In this document: positions 28,282 through 36,060 of the stretch, one piece after another
Position numbering within the stretch: position 1 is the first letter of the stretch
How the letters are laid out: each line of letters begins with the position of its first letter
Source of the DNA: Bacteroidaceae bacterium
GTDB taxonomy: Bacteria > Bacteroidota > Bacteroidia > Bacteroidales > Muribaculaceae
Assembly (NCBI GenBank): GCA_021768245.1
Contig: JAETNO010000012.1
Location: 1 to 64,000 of the forward strand
Direction of reading: 5' to 3'
DNA: 64,000 nucleotides
Translations under genes and position numbers: made by a program
Notes under the pieces: generated by a model
Told to the model about the DNA's origin: nothing
What the model saw: the letters and a program-made list of their open reading frames with translations, nothing else
Database searches by the model: none

Positions 28282-28890
28282 TCAGTCATTCACTCCGGCG
28301 ACCGGGTGTGCCTTGAGAAATTCCTCCTGCTTTTCCTGACGGTTGACGCCTCCGAAAAATTTCTCCACCTTGATTTTGCGGGAGAGCTGCATAATACCGT
28401 AAATCATCGCTTCGGGACGGGGAGGACAGCCTGGGATGAACACGTCGACCGGGACAATATCCTCTATGCCCATGGCAACATGGTAGCTCTTCTTGAACGG
28501 GCCTCCCGAGATGGCACAGCTACCGCAGGCAATCACATATTTCGGCTCGGCAAGCTGGTCGTAGAGACGGCGGAACACAGGCACCATGCGGTGGACAATA
28601 GTTCCGGCCACCATCATGAAGTCAGCCTGACGGGGAGAGGCTCGCGCCACTTCCCAGCCAAAGCGCGCCATGTCGTAGCGCGCCGCTCCGAGCGACACAA
28701 ATTCAATGCCGCAGCAACTGGTGGCGAATGTGAGCGGCCAGATAGAGTTGGAACGCCCCCAGTTGATGAGTTTGTCGAAGGAGCCGACAACAACGTTGAC
28801 TCCGCTATCCTGAAGCTCCTTTACGAGCTTTTCGATATATTCGTTATCTTTCCACGCCTCGTAGGGCATGCCTTTGGTGGTTACTTCCAT
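28282..28890 (-). CDS. nuoB: NADH-quinone oxidoreductase subunit B
   Basis: A 202-residue subunit carrying the terminal N2 4Fe-4S cluster that reduces quinone. The four ligands are in CCGIE (adjacent cysteines near residue 59), ACGSCAISGG and PGCPPRPE. DMARFGWEVARASPRQADF is the conserved quinone-side helix. Its start overlaps the nuoA stop by 10 bp. The C-terminus has about 25 residues beyond the core. Confidence 0.96.
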   Translation of the reverse strand: MEVTTKGMPYEAWKDNEYIEKLVKELQDSGVNVVVGSFDKLINWGRSNSIWPLTFATSCCGIEFVSLGAARYDMARFGWEVARASPRQADFMMVAGTIVHRMVPVFRRLYDQLAEPKYVIACGSCAISGGPFKKSYHVAMGIEDIVPVDVFIPGCPPRPEAMIYGIMQLSRKIKVEKFFGGVNRQEKQEEFLKAHPVAGVND

Positions 28891-29249
28891 TCAAGAGCTC
28901 CTTTCCGCCAGGCATATACGAGACCCAGCACTATGATTCCAAAAAAGACCGCTATGGCTGTCAGACCGGAAGTCCCGAGTTCATGCACACGCACCGCCCA
29001 TGGATAGAGGAATACGGTCTCGACGTCAAACATCAGGAAGAGGATGGCGAAAAGATAGTAGCCCACCTTGAACTGGGCCATTGACTCGCCACGTGTCGGG
29101 ATACCGCACTCATAGGCCTCGCCTTTCTGGGGATTGAACGAGCGGGGTGAGATAAGACCCGCAAGCCACAGCGCTATGGCCACGAGTGCTACGCCTGTCA
29201 GGAGCGCAACCACGGCCAAAGTCGCATTTTGAATTGCCAATGCTATCAT
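28881..29249 (-). CDS. nuoA: NADH-quinone oxidoreductase subunit A
   Basis: A 122-residue three-helix complex I subunit. KGEAYECGIP is the conserved loop with the quinone-site cysteine, and FKVGYYLFAILFLMFDVETVFLYPW is the core helix-2 region with its acidic residues. It is the first gene of the nuo-atp block; the 305-bp gap upstream contains the only candidate promoter region for the whole unit. Confidence 0.95.
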   Translation of the reverse strand: MIALAIQNATLAVVALLTGVALVAIALWLAGLISPRSFNPQKGEAYECGIPTRGESMAQFKVGYYLFAILFLMFDVETVFLYPWAVRVHELGTSGLTAIAVFFGIIVLGLVYAWRKGALEWK

Positions 29250-29348
29250 ATTGTGTTGTTATACTATTTTTAGCACTAATAAGCTATAAATCACGCATTT
29301 TACCGCGCCGTCAAATACGCAAGCATAATGACAGCACAAAACGCAGTG

Positions 29349-29356
29349 CAAATATA
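29349..29356 (-). promoter_or_regulatory. Candidate -7 element for the nuo-atp unit
   Basis: On the minus strand the bases read TATATTTG, fitting TAnnTTTG. No TTTG is found at the expected -33 distance, so support is partial. It is the only match between the upstream terminator and nuoA. Confidence 0.35.
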
Positions 29357-29485
29357 CGGAAATTTTCCCGAATTGCCCTAATAAAAATCTGTCACACGAG
29401 GATTTTTAATTGGGATAAATGTCACCTCGGGACAACAGTCTCTATCAATAGATATCCAACCAATCTCCAACCGGCAAAAACAATC

Positions 29486-29518
29486 GCGGCTTCCGCTCTC
29501 AATCTGAGCGGAAGCCGC
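29486..29518 (-). terminator. Rho-independent terminator of the outer-membrane protein gene
   Basis: A perfect 13-bp stem (GCGGCTTCCGCTC with its complement) closes a 7-nt loop and is followed on the minus strand by a T-rich stretch (GATTGTTTTTG). It lies 37 bp beyond the stop of the beta-barrel gene and separates it from the nuo-atp unit. Confidence 0.85.
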
Positions 29519-29554
29519 GTTAATGTTATCGGAGCAGGCTAAGCCTGCGTCGGT

Positions 29555-30070
29555 TTAGAAGTTGTAATAGAAACCGAATGAAAGCTTGTTGAAATCAAGG
29601 CCAAGACCGGTGTGCTTGCCTGCTTCCTTGTAGTCTTCGTAGCCGAAGAAGCCGACATGAGCGACAAAGCTGAATTTTTCAGTCACGTTAAGAGCGAGAC
29701 CGGGCTTGAGACCAATGCTCCATACAGTTGTTGAGTCACCTTCGTCAGGGCTGATGAAACCGAGGCCGAAACCACCGTCTACAAAGAGGCTGAGAAGATT
29801 GTTTTCTGTACGGAAAAAGGAGTAACGAGCATAAGGCTGAATGGTGAAGACATTATAGCTATCCTTTTCCCAGGTGTAATCAAGAGCTGCACCGATAGCC
29901 CAATTGCTGTTAAGATTATAGCCTACTTCAGGAGCGATGGTGAAGTTGGATGTCTTTTCATCATCAACTTTTACATGGTTGAAACCAATAGAACCACCAA
30001 GATACCAGTTCTGTGCCGATGCGCTGATAGCCATGATTGCTACTACAGCAAGAAGTAAAATCTTTTTCAT
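29555..30070 (-). CDS. Small outer-membrane beta-barrel protein
   Basis: A 171-residue exported protein with a clear signal peptide (MKKILLLAVVAIMAISASAQ). The mature part is a series of short amphipathic strands (YLGGSIGFNHVKV, NWAIGAALDYTW, FTIQPYARYSFF) and ends in aromatic FGFYYNF, a typical C-terminal strand for outer-membrane insertion. This matches the eight-stranded OmpA/OmpX-like porin family (beta-barrel domain PF13505). It has its own consensus promoter and a strong terminator. The physiological role is unknown; high expression is likely from the promoter quality. Confidence 0.85.
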   Translation of the reverse strand: MKKILLLAVVAIMAISASAQNWYLGGSIGFNHVKVDDEKTSNFTIAPEVGYNLNSNWAIGAALDYTWEKDSYNVFTIQPYARYSFFRTENNLLSLFVDGGFGLGFISPDEGDSTTVWSIGLKPGLALNVTEKFSFVAHVGFFGYEDYKEAGKHTGLGLDFNKLSFGFYYNF

Positions 30071-30152
30071 AACGAGAAAAATAATTAAAGGTTAAATGGT
30101 TATGTTTTGTTTGCACACGGGCCAAAAGCCCATCATGTGTGTTTTATCGTTG

Positions 30153-30185
30153 CAAAGTTAAGCAGATTTTAACCGTTTTTGCAAA
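30153..30185 (-). promoter_or_regulatory. Promoter of the outer-membrane barrel gene
   Basis: On the minus strand TTTG (30182-30185) and TAACTTTG (30153-30160) are 21 nt apart, a near-ideal Bacteroidota promoter. Transcription would begin near 30146. The roughly 75-nt leader includes a small hairpin (30113-30141, CACAC/GTGTG and GGG/CCC stems) that may stabilise the mRNA. Confidence 0.8.
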
Positions 30186-30293
30186 TTTTTTATTATATTT
30201 TTTAATTTAGACCTAAAATTTTTAAAACGCTTGTTAAGCAGGACCACTGTATCCACCACTTTAGAAATATGGATATTTTTCCCGAAAAAAGCG

Positions 30294-30301
30294 TAACTTT
30301 G
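30294..30301 (+). promoter_or_regulatory. -7 element of the biotin operon promoter
   Basis: TAACTTTG matches the consensus exactly and would start transcription near 30308, 24 nt before ATG 30332. It rules out the longer in-frame start at 30269, which lies upstream of the start site. Confidence 0.7.
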
Positions 30302-30331
30302 CAGCGGCTTTTTTCTAATCCGAAACACGAA

Positions 30332-31684
30332 ATGCAGACCGATACAGAAGCGCCCTGCGCTATATATAATATAGGTGGCAAGAACAGCCAACCCCTTCAC
30401 GATGCCTTCGACCGCGAGCATCTGTGGCATCCCTACACATCCACAATAGACCCACTGCCAACCTACAAGGTTGACTCAGCCTCCGGCGTGCGCCTGCGTC
30501 TAAGCGACGGGCGGGAACTGATTGACGGCATGTCGTCGTGGTGGTGTGCAATCCATGGCTACAACCATCCACGCATAAACGCAGCCGTGACAGGGCAGAT
30601 TGAAAAGATGAGCCATGTGATGTTCGGCGGCCTCACCCACGAACCGGCCATAGCCCTCGGCAAACTGCTGCTCGAAATGGCACCGCCATCGATGCACAAC
30701 ATATTTTATGCCGACTCCGGCTCAGTGGCTGTCGAAGTAGCGATGAAAATGGCAGTACAGGCATCCATATCCCGTTCCGGCGACCACCACAAGACCAATT
30801 TCGTCACTATCCGGAGCGGATATCACGGCGATACATGGAACGCGATGAGCGTATGCGACCCTGTCACCGGGATGCACGGAGCTTTCGGCCCGGCTCTCCC
30901 CATAAGGTTTTTTGCACCGGCTCCCGCCACCACTTTTGACGGAGAATGGAATCCTGCCGATATCGAGCCATTGGCTAAAATAATAGCCGAACACCGCGAC
31001 GAACTCGCCGCACTTATCCTCGAACCAATCGTGCAGGGCGCAGGCGGCATGAGATTCTATCACCCGCAATATCTCCGGGAGGCGCGACGGCTCTGCGACG
31101 AAGCTGGAATCTATCTGATTTTCGACGAGATAGCCACCGGTTTCTGGCGCACGGGCAAATGTTTCGCTTGGGAACACGCAGGCGTGGAACCCGACATCAT
31201 GTGTATCGGCAAAGGTCTCACCGCAGGCTATATGACCATGAGCGCAGTCATGACAAGCCGTGAAGTAGCCGACACAATCTCGCGTGGAGAAGCCGGAGTC
31301 ATGATGCACGGGCCGACATTCATGGCCAATCCCCTTGCATGCGCCGTGGCAGTAGCATCGCTGACACTTCTGAAAGAACAGAACATGGCTCAGCGCATCG
31401 CCCACATAGAAGCCGTAATCAGACGGCATATAGCCCCGGCCGCGACAATCAAGGGAGTCAGAAACGTACGCGTGCTCGGAGCCATAGGCGTAATAGAGAT
31501 GGAGGACACGGTAGACGTGGGCGAATTCCAGAAACACTGCGTGGAACGTGGCATATGGGTGCGCCCCTTCGGACGCAATGTCTATATCATGCCTCCATAT
31601 ATCATCTCCGACGGAGACCTCCGACAGCTCATCGAACAAATGATTGAATGTATAAAAGACTGCCTGAGCGCAAACGAGAGATGA
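30332..31684 (+). CDS. bioA: Adenosylmethionine-8-amino-7-oxononanoate aminotransferase
   Basis: PLP enzyme of biotin synthesis, 450 residues, converting 8-amino-7-oxononanoate to 7,8-diaminononanoate with S-adenosylmethionine as amino donor. Visible motifs: HLWHPYTS near the N-terminus, DGMSSWWCAIHGYNHP, SGYHGDTWNAMSV, the PLP aspartate in IFDEIATGFWRTG, and the Schiff-base lysine in CIGKGLTAGYM. It is the first gene of the bioA-bioF-bioGC-bioD operon, and its stop overlaps the bioF start. The start was set by the promoter. Confidence 0.96.
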   Translation: MQTDTEAPCAIYNIGGKNSQPLHDAFDREHLWHPYTSTIDPLPTYKVDSASGVRLRLSDGRELIDGMSSWWCAIHGYNHPRINAAVTGQIEKMSHVMFGGLTHEPAIALGKLLLEMAPPSMHNIFYADSGSVAVEVAMKMAVQASISRSGDHHKTNFVTIRSGYHGDTWNAMSVCDPVTGMHGAFGPALPIRFFAPAPATTFDGEWNPADIEPLAKIIAEHRDELAALILEPIVQGAGGMRFYHPQYLREARRLCDEAGIYLIFDEIATGFWRTGKCFAWEHAGVEPDIMCIGKGLTAGYMTMSAVMTSREVADTISRGEAGVMMHGPTFMANPLACAVAVASLTLLKEQNMAQRIAHIEAVIRRHIAPAATIKGVRNVRVLGAIGVIEMEDTVDVGEFQKHCVERGIWVRPFGRNVYIMPPYIISDGDLRQLIEQMIECIKDCLSANER

Positions 31685-32832
31685 GTGTCCTGAATTATTA
31701 CGAGACTGAGCTTGCGAGACTCAGGGCCGAAGGAAATATGCGTAGCATACCCGCTGACACCAGAGGGGACAAAACGCTCGTAGATTTAAGTTCAAACGAC
31801 TATCTCGGACTCGCGTCAAAGCCGGAACTCCAGGCTGAGTTTTTCGCTTCAAGCGAAAGGCGCGGAATCCCCATGACCTCGTCGGCCTCACGCCTGCTGA
31901 GTCCTTCCCAGGACGAATACCTTGCACTTGAAGAACTGCTTTCCAAGCTCTATCGCCGGAAGTGTCTGCTTTTCAACAGCGGCTATCACGCCAACACCGG
32001 AATGATTCAGGCCCTTGCTTCAGGAAAATGCCTGATTGTCGCAGACAAGCTCGTCCACGCAAGTATAATCGACGGAATCATACTTTCAAAGGCCCCGTTC
32101 ATACGCTTCCGTCATAATGACACGGCCCATCTCGAACGCATATTAGCTAAAGAGGCGCCCGCATATGACAGGATTATCATCCTAGCTGAAAGCGTCTACA
32201 GTATGGACGGCGACCGTGCCGATATCGGGGAGTTGATAAGGATAAAAAAAGCCCATGGCAACACGCTGCTATATATCGACGAGGCTCATGGATTCGGCGT
32301 AGAAGGGCCAAAGGGACTCGGAATCTGCGCTGCCGAGCGCAATAGTGAGGATGTCGACGTAATCGTAGGCACATTCGGGAAAGCCTGTGCATCCATGGGA
32401 GCTTTCTGCGCGGTGTCGCCGGCAATACGCGATTTCCTGCTCAACCGCGCGAGGAGTTTCATATTTTCTACCGCCCTTCCTCCGATGAACGCCGCCTGGA
32501 CACGCTTCATGATTGAAAAGATAGTCACGATGGACGCCGAACGCGAGTCTCTGAAAGCATTGGGAGCACGCATGCACGCCATACTCCAGCCGTTATCACC
32601 GGATTTCAATATTACGCCAAGCCATATACAGCCTCTCGTTGTCGGGTCGGCGCAACTTGCCGTCAAGCTTTCCCAAAAACTCCGCGAGGAGGGCTTCAAA
32701 GTGCTGCCCATACGCACGCCTACCGTACCTCCCGGTACCGAGCGACTGCGCATAAGCCTCAGTGCGGCGATATCTCCATGCGAAATCGACCGATTCGGAG
32801 ACGCCTTGACGCGGTTGCTTCCAAGCATTTAG
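31681..32832 (+). CDS. bioF: 8-amino-7-oxononanoate synthase
   Basis: PLP-dependent alpha-oxoamine synthase, 383 residues, joining pimeloyl-thioester and alanine. DLSSNDYLGLAS opens the core; FNSGYHANTGMIQAL, YIDEAHGFGVEGPKGLG, and GTFGKACASMGAF with the PLP lysine are present. The ATG at 31681 overlaps the bioA stop (ATGA), so translation is coupled; an upstream in-frame ATG at 31648 lies inside bioA and is less likely. Alanine is normally the substrate; I see no sign of a Kbl-type glycine preference. Confidence 0.94.
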   Translation: MSVLNYYETELARLRAEGNMRSIPADTRGDKTLVDLSSNDYLGLASKPELQAEFFASSERRGIPMTSSASRLLSPSQDEYLALEELLSKLYRRKCLLFNSGYHANTGMIQALASGKCLIVADKLVHASIIDGIILSKAPFIRFRHNDTAHLERILAKEAPAYDRIIILAESVYSMDGDRADIGELIRIKKAHGNTLLYIDEAHGFGVEGPKGLGICAAERNSEDVDVIVGTFGKACASMGAFCAVSPAIRDFLLNRARSFIFSTALPPMNAAWTRFMIEKIVTMDAERESLKALGARMHAILQPLSPDFNITPSHIQPLVVGSAQLAVKLSQKLREEGFKVLPIRTPTVPPGTERLRISLSAAISPCEIDRFGDALTRLLPSI

Positions 32833-32869
32833 TCCCAATCACAACAAAAACAATACAAATCACCACCAG

Positions 32870-34351
32870 ATGAAACACCATATCCTCCACAACGCCGCCA
32901 GTGATTCAAATCGCCGTGCCATACTGCTTTTCGCAGGGTGGGGTATGGACGAAAAACCATTCACCGGACTGAACGCAGAGGGATATGATATCATAATCAT
33001 CCGGGACTACCGCGAAGGCAAGCCAAGCGAAGCCTTAAGGACATTGATTGATCGATATGAGGAACTGTGTGTGATTGCATGGTCATTCGGTGTACCCGTG
33101 GCCACTGAATTCATTGTCAACAATCCCTCGCTCCCTGTCACCGCCCGCATAGCCGTCAACGGCACGATGCTTCCGGTCGACGACCGTTTCGGCATACCGA
33201 CCGACATTTTCAAGGGAACCATGGATGGCTTGACCGAAAAATCACTTTCGAAATTCTATCTCAGAATGTGTGGCAGCAACGCGAAATTCAAGGAATTCTC
33301 GGAGAATATGCCGCAAAGGGATGTCAATGAGCTGAAAGATGAACTGAAAGCCATCGGGGAAAGATATCAGAAGCCGCAACTTCTACGACGTGATTTCACA
33401 CCCTGGGATTGCGCGCTCGTGGCCGACGCTGACAGGATAATTCCGACAGGGAATCAATCGCAGGCATGGAATGAAAGCGGAAGCACAGTCGAAAGGCTTG
33501 ACATTGAAGGCCCCCATCTGCCGGATTTCCAAAAAATCATCGACGCCTTCATCACGAGAAAAGGGAAAGTTGCCGAGAAATTCGCACGTGCAAGCGCAAG
33601 CTATGACGACAATGCATCCACCCAACATGACATAGCAGCGAAACTCTGCTCAATACTTCCCGCCAAAGCAAACATGGCACTTGAAATCGGAGGGGGAATC
33701 GGTCACACTACGGAAATGCTGCTCGCAAACAGCGATATCCGCGAATTAGAGGTCTGGGACCTCTTGGCCAAGACATCCGAGGCTTATATAAAGCAAAGCG
33801 ACTGCCCAGGAGCCGAAATCTTGGAAAAGAGATATGGAGACAAAACCGCGACACTTCGAGTATGTGACGCCGAGACTGAAATAATGAAAACCCCATCCGG
33901 GAGCGTTGATTTAATCTTCTCCGCATCCACAGTCCAGTGGTTCAACTCGCTCCCCTCTTTTCTTCGCCATGTGGCACGGGCTCTGCGCCCCGGGGGTGAG
34001 GCCATCATTTCCACTTTCGGCCCACAGACCATGCGTGAAATAGCCCGAACACGCAACCGGCACTATCCTGATTTGCAAGCTATCGGCAGAATGATACCCG
34101 AAACCTGCGAAATAGTGAGGCTTGAGGAGGACTTCATGCAAATGACTTTTCCAAGCGCCACCGAAGCACTCAGCCACATAAAACTGACAGGCGTAAACGC
34201 CTTGGGCGGAGAGAAATCGGCAAAAGACGTAAGGGAAATCCTGCGCAACTACCCCACTCTCCCTTCAGGCGAAGCGCCACTGACATATCATCCCATCTAT
34301 CTGCATATTAAGAAAGCGGCCAACAACAAAATTAAAAAGGACCAGACATGA
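32870..34351 (+). CDS. BioG-BioC fusion: pimeloyl-ACP methyl ester esterase and malonyl-ACP O-methyltransferase
   Basis: A 493-residue two-domain protein. Residues 1-215 are a BioG-type (DUF452) alpha/beta hydrolase: LLFAGWGMDEKPF, the nucleophile serine in IAWSFGVPVA, an aspartate in VADADRIIP and the histidine in EGPHLPDF. Residues from about 220 to 480 are a BioC-type methyltransferase: FARASASYDDNASTQ, the SAM-binding ALEIGGGIGHTTEML, and LIFSASTVQWF. BioC methylates malonyl-ACP to start pimelate synthesis and BioG removes the methyl group at the end, so one chain carries the first and last step of the BioC-BioH-type pathway. It is followed by bioD with a 4-nt overlap. Confidence 0.93.
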   Translation: MKHHILHNAASDSNRRAILLFAGWGMDEKPFTGLNAEGYDIIIIRDYREGKPSEALRTLIDRYEELCVIAWSFGVPVATEFIVNNPSLPVTARIAVNGTMLPVDDRFGIPTDIFKGTMDGLTEKSLSKFYLRMCGSNAKFKEFSENMPQRDVNELKDELKAIGERYQKPQLLRRDFTPWDCALVADADRIIPTGNQSQAWNESGSTVERLDIEGPHLPDFQKIIDAFITRKGKVAEKFARASASYDDNASTQHDIAAKLCSILPAKANMALEIGGGIGHTTEMLLANSDIRELEVWDLLAKTSEAYIKQSDCPGAEILEKRYGDKTATLRVCDAETEIMKTPSGSVDLIFSASTVQWFNSLPSFLRHVARALRPGGEAIISTFGPQTMREIARTRNRHYPDLQAIGRMIPETCEIVRLEEDFMQMTFPSATEALSHIKLTGVNALGGEKSAKDVREILRNYPTLPSGEAPLTYHPIYLHIKKAANNKIKKDQT

Positions 34352-34986
34352 GCCAGGCATACTTCATCTCAGGAATAGATACCGACGCAGGCAAAAGCTA
34401 CGTCACAGGCTATCTTGCCGCACGCCTTATGAAAGAAGGCAAAAGTGTGGCGACACAAAAATTTATCCAGACAGGCAACACCGGATTTTCGGAGGACATC
34501 GAGCTTCACAGAAAAATCATGGGTATAGACGCGCTCCCCGAAGACCGCGACCGCACAACCTCACCAATAATTTTCTCCTATCCCGCATCAGCCCAACTCG
34601 CCGCCCGCATCGACCATGAAGAGATAGACTTGAGAAAAATCGACAATGCGACCGAGAAACTGCTCAGCCACTATGATATCGTGCTGATTGAAGGGGCGGG
34701 AGGGCTTATGGTACCGATTACAGATGATTTCTTCACAATCGACTATGTTGTCACCCGCAAACTGCCTCTAATACTCGTCACCAACGGGGTGCTCGGCTCA
34801 ATCAATCATACAATCCTGTCGCTCGAAGCCATCAAAAACCGAGGGATAAGGCTTGAAGCCGTGGTGTACAACGAACATTTCGACAGCGACAAAACCATAG
34901 CCGCAGACACCCGCGAATTCATCCGCCGCTTCACTGCGGCCAACTTCCCGTCAGCCCGCTTCGCCACAGTGCCGAGCCTTGTCTGA
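34348..34986 (+). CDS. bioD: Dethiobiotin synthetase
   Basis: ATP-dependent enzyme of 212 residues that closes the ureido ring with CO2. The P-loop ISGIDTDAGKSYVTG is at the N-terminus; GAGGLMVPI in the middle is the second conserved loop, and the substrate lysine is in ATQKFIQTG. The start overlaps the bioG-bioC stop (ATGA). It is the last gene of the operon. No bioB is next to it, so biotin synthase must be elsewhere. Confidence 0.94.
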   Translation: MSQAYFISGIDTDAGKSYVTGYLAARLMKEGKSVATQKFIQTGNTGFSEDIELHRKIMGIDALPEDRDRTTSPIIFSYPASAQLAARIDHEEIDLRKIDNATEKLLSHYDIVLIEGAGGLMVPITDDFFTIDYVVTRKLPLILVTNGVLGSINHTILSLEAIKNRGIRLEAVVYNEHFDSDKTIAADTREFIRRFTAANFPSARFATVPSLV

Positions 34987-35032
34987 CACCCTAAAATAGT
35001 GATTTCCCTGTATCCGCACACAAAAATATATG

Positions 35033-35057
35033 TCCCCGATGCGAGGCTTTTCGGGGA
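35033..35057 (+). terminator. Possible terminator of the biotin operon
   Basis: A 7-bp stem (TCCCCGA/TCGGGGA) with an 11-nt loop begins 46 bp after the bioD stop. There is no T-run after it, so support is moderate. The promoter of the next gene starts 9 bp further on. Confidence 0.45.
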
Positions 35058-35065
35058 ATTATAGC

Positions 35066-35073
35066 TAACTTTG
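35066..35073 (+). promoter_or_regulatory. -7 element of the exonuclease gene promoter
   Basis: TAACTTTG, a perfect -7 match, puts the start near 35080. It is followed by a good ribosome-binding site AGGAGG (35089-35094), 6 nt before ATG 35101. This combination decides the start codon of the downstream gene. Confidence 0.65.
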
Positions 35074-35100
35074 CCTATCGAAACAAACAGGAGGCATCCA

Positions 35101-35769
35101 ATGGACATCAATCAATTCAGTATCTCAATCTCAAAAGAACAGCTGTCAGCTCTGCCGACAGTGGAGTTTCCCGGTGTCATAACCGTGGTTGAGACTATTG
35201 AAGATGCCCTGGAAGCGCTTGATTATCTGAAGAAATGCAAGGTCGTCGGATTCGACACGGAGACAAAACCTAACTTCCGTAAGGGTCAGACCAACACCGT
35301 CTCGCTCATCCAGGTTTCGACGCTCGACCACTCTTTCCTGTTCCGCCTCAACAAACTGGGATTCTTCCCTGAGCTAAAAGAGTTTATGGAATCGGAAGAG
35401 GTGGTGAAAGTCGGGCTGTCGCTCCGCGACGATTTCCATGTGCTTCACCGCATATCGGCTTTCGAGCCCCACAATTTCGTAGACCTTCAAAACTTGGTGA
35501 AGTCATTCCATATCGCCGACTCGAGCCTCCAGAAAATATATGGCATAATCTTCAATGGCCGCATATCCAAGAGCCAGCGACTCAGCAACTGGGAGGCGAG
35601 CCAGTTGAGCCACGGGCAGATGGTCTACGCTTCTATCGACGCATGGGCCTGCCTGCGCATCTACCACCATCTGATGGAGGGTTGCTTCGACCCGTCAGAG
35701 TCGGCCTACATAGTCCCGGTCACGGAAAACAGTGACGACAGCTTAAACCCGGCATGCCCCGAGGTTTAA
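35101..35769 (+). CDS. RNase D-like 3'-5' exonuclease (DEDD family)
   Basis: A 222-residue protein with the 3'-5' exonuclease fold. Exo I is VVGFDTETKP (residues about 47-55) with the D and E metal ligands. Exo II is VKVGLSLRDDFHVL, and Exo III is YASIDAWACLRIYHHL. The last motif has Y, D and the helix that follows, so this is a DEDDy-type enzyme. No HRDC or polymerase domain is attached. Similar stand-alone proteins are common in Bacteroidales; whether the substrate is RNA or DNA is not known. Confidence 0.85.
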   Translation: MDINQFSISISKEQLSALPTVEFPGVITVVETIEDALEALDYLKKCKVVGFDTETKPNFRKGQTNTVSLIQVSTLDHSFLFRLNKLGFFPELKEFMESEEVVKVGLSLRDDFHVLHRISAFEPHNFVDLQNLVKSFHIADSSLQKIYGIIFNGRISKSQRLSNWEASQLSHGQMVYASIDAWACLRIYHHLMEGCFDPSESAYIVPVTENSDDSLNPACPEV

Positions 35770-35855
35770 CATGAACCCTCTACCGACCTCTCCTTTTTTT
35801 ATTTATTCTCTTTATCTCTCCCATTCAGCCTCCATATCTACTTAACCTAAGAACC

Positions 35856-36041
35856 ATGAAACTACGTCGCTCTACCCTCATCCCTTTAATCCTGCTCGTA
35901 TATCTCGGCGTCATGAGCTATATCGGCTATCCGGAATTCCAGCAGGGTCATTATTTCTACTATTTCGGTGTCATAGGAGTGACACTGCTCATAATAGCCG
36001 CGCTCCACTTCTTCCTGAAGAAGAGAGAAGGCAAGGCATAA
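35856..36041 (+). CDS. Small two-helix membrane protein
   Basis: A 61-residue protein with two hydrophobic helices: LIPLILLVYLGVMSYIGY and YFGVIGVTLLIIAALHFFL. It starts with basic MKLRRS and ends KKREGKA, so both ends are probably cytoplasmic. It lies 19 bp upstream of the formate/nitrite channel gene and may be co-transcribed. I do not recognise the family. Reading frame, start and hydrophobicity pattern support a real gene. Confidence 0.65.
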   Translation: MKLRRSTLIPLILLVYLGVMSYIGYPEFQQGHYFYYFGVIGVTLLIIAALHFFLKKREGKA

Positions 36042-36060
36042 GATATTTGAACTTCAGACA

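Larger units (their letters stand above)
29250..29554. other. Intergenic region upstream of nuoA
   Basis: A 305-bp gap without a credible gene. Its right part has the terminator of the outer-membrane protein gene (29486-29518). The left part is A/T-rich and should contain the promoter of the 18-gene nuo-atp unit. A candidate -7 element is at 29349-29356, which would give an unusually long leader of roughly 90 nt. Confidence 0.6.

Noticed and set aside
30158..30430. A 90-codon minus-strand frame over the bioA promoter region
   Set aside because: It overlaps both divergent promoters and the start of bioA, is A/T-rich and has no recognisable domain.
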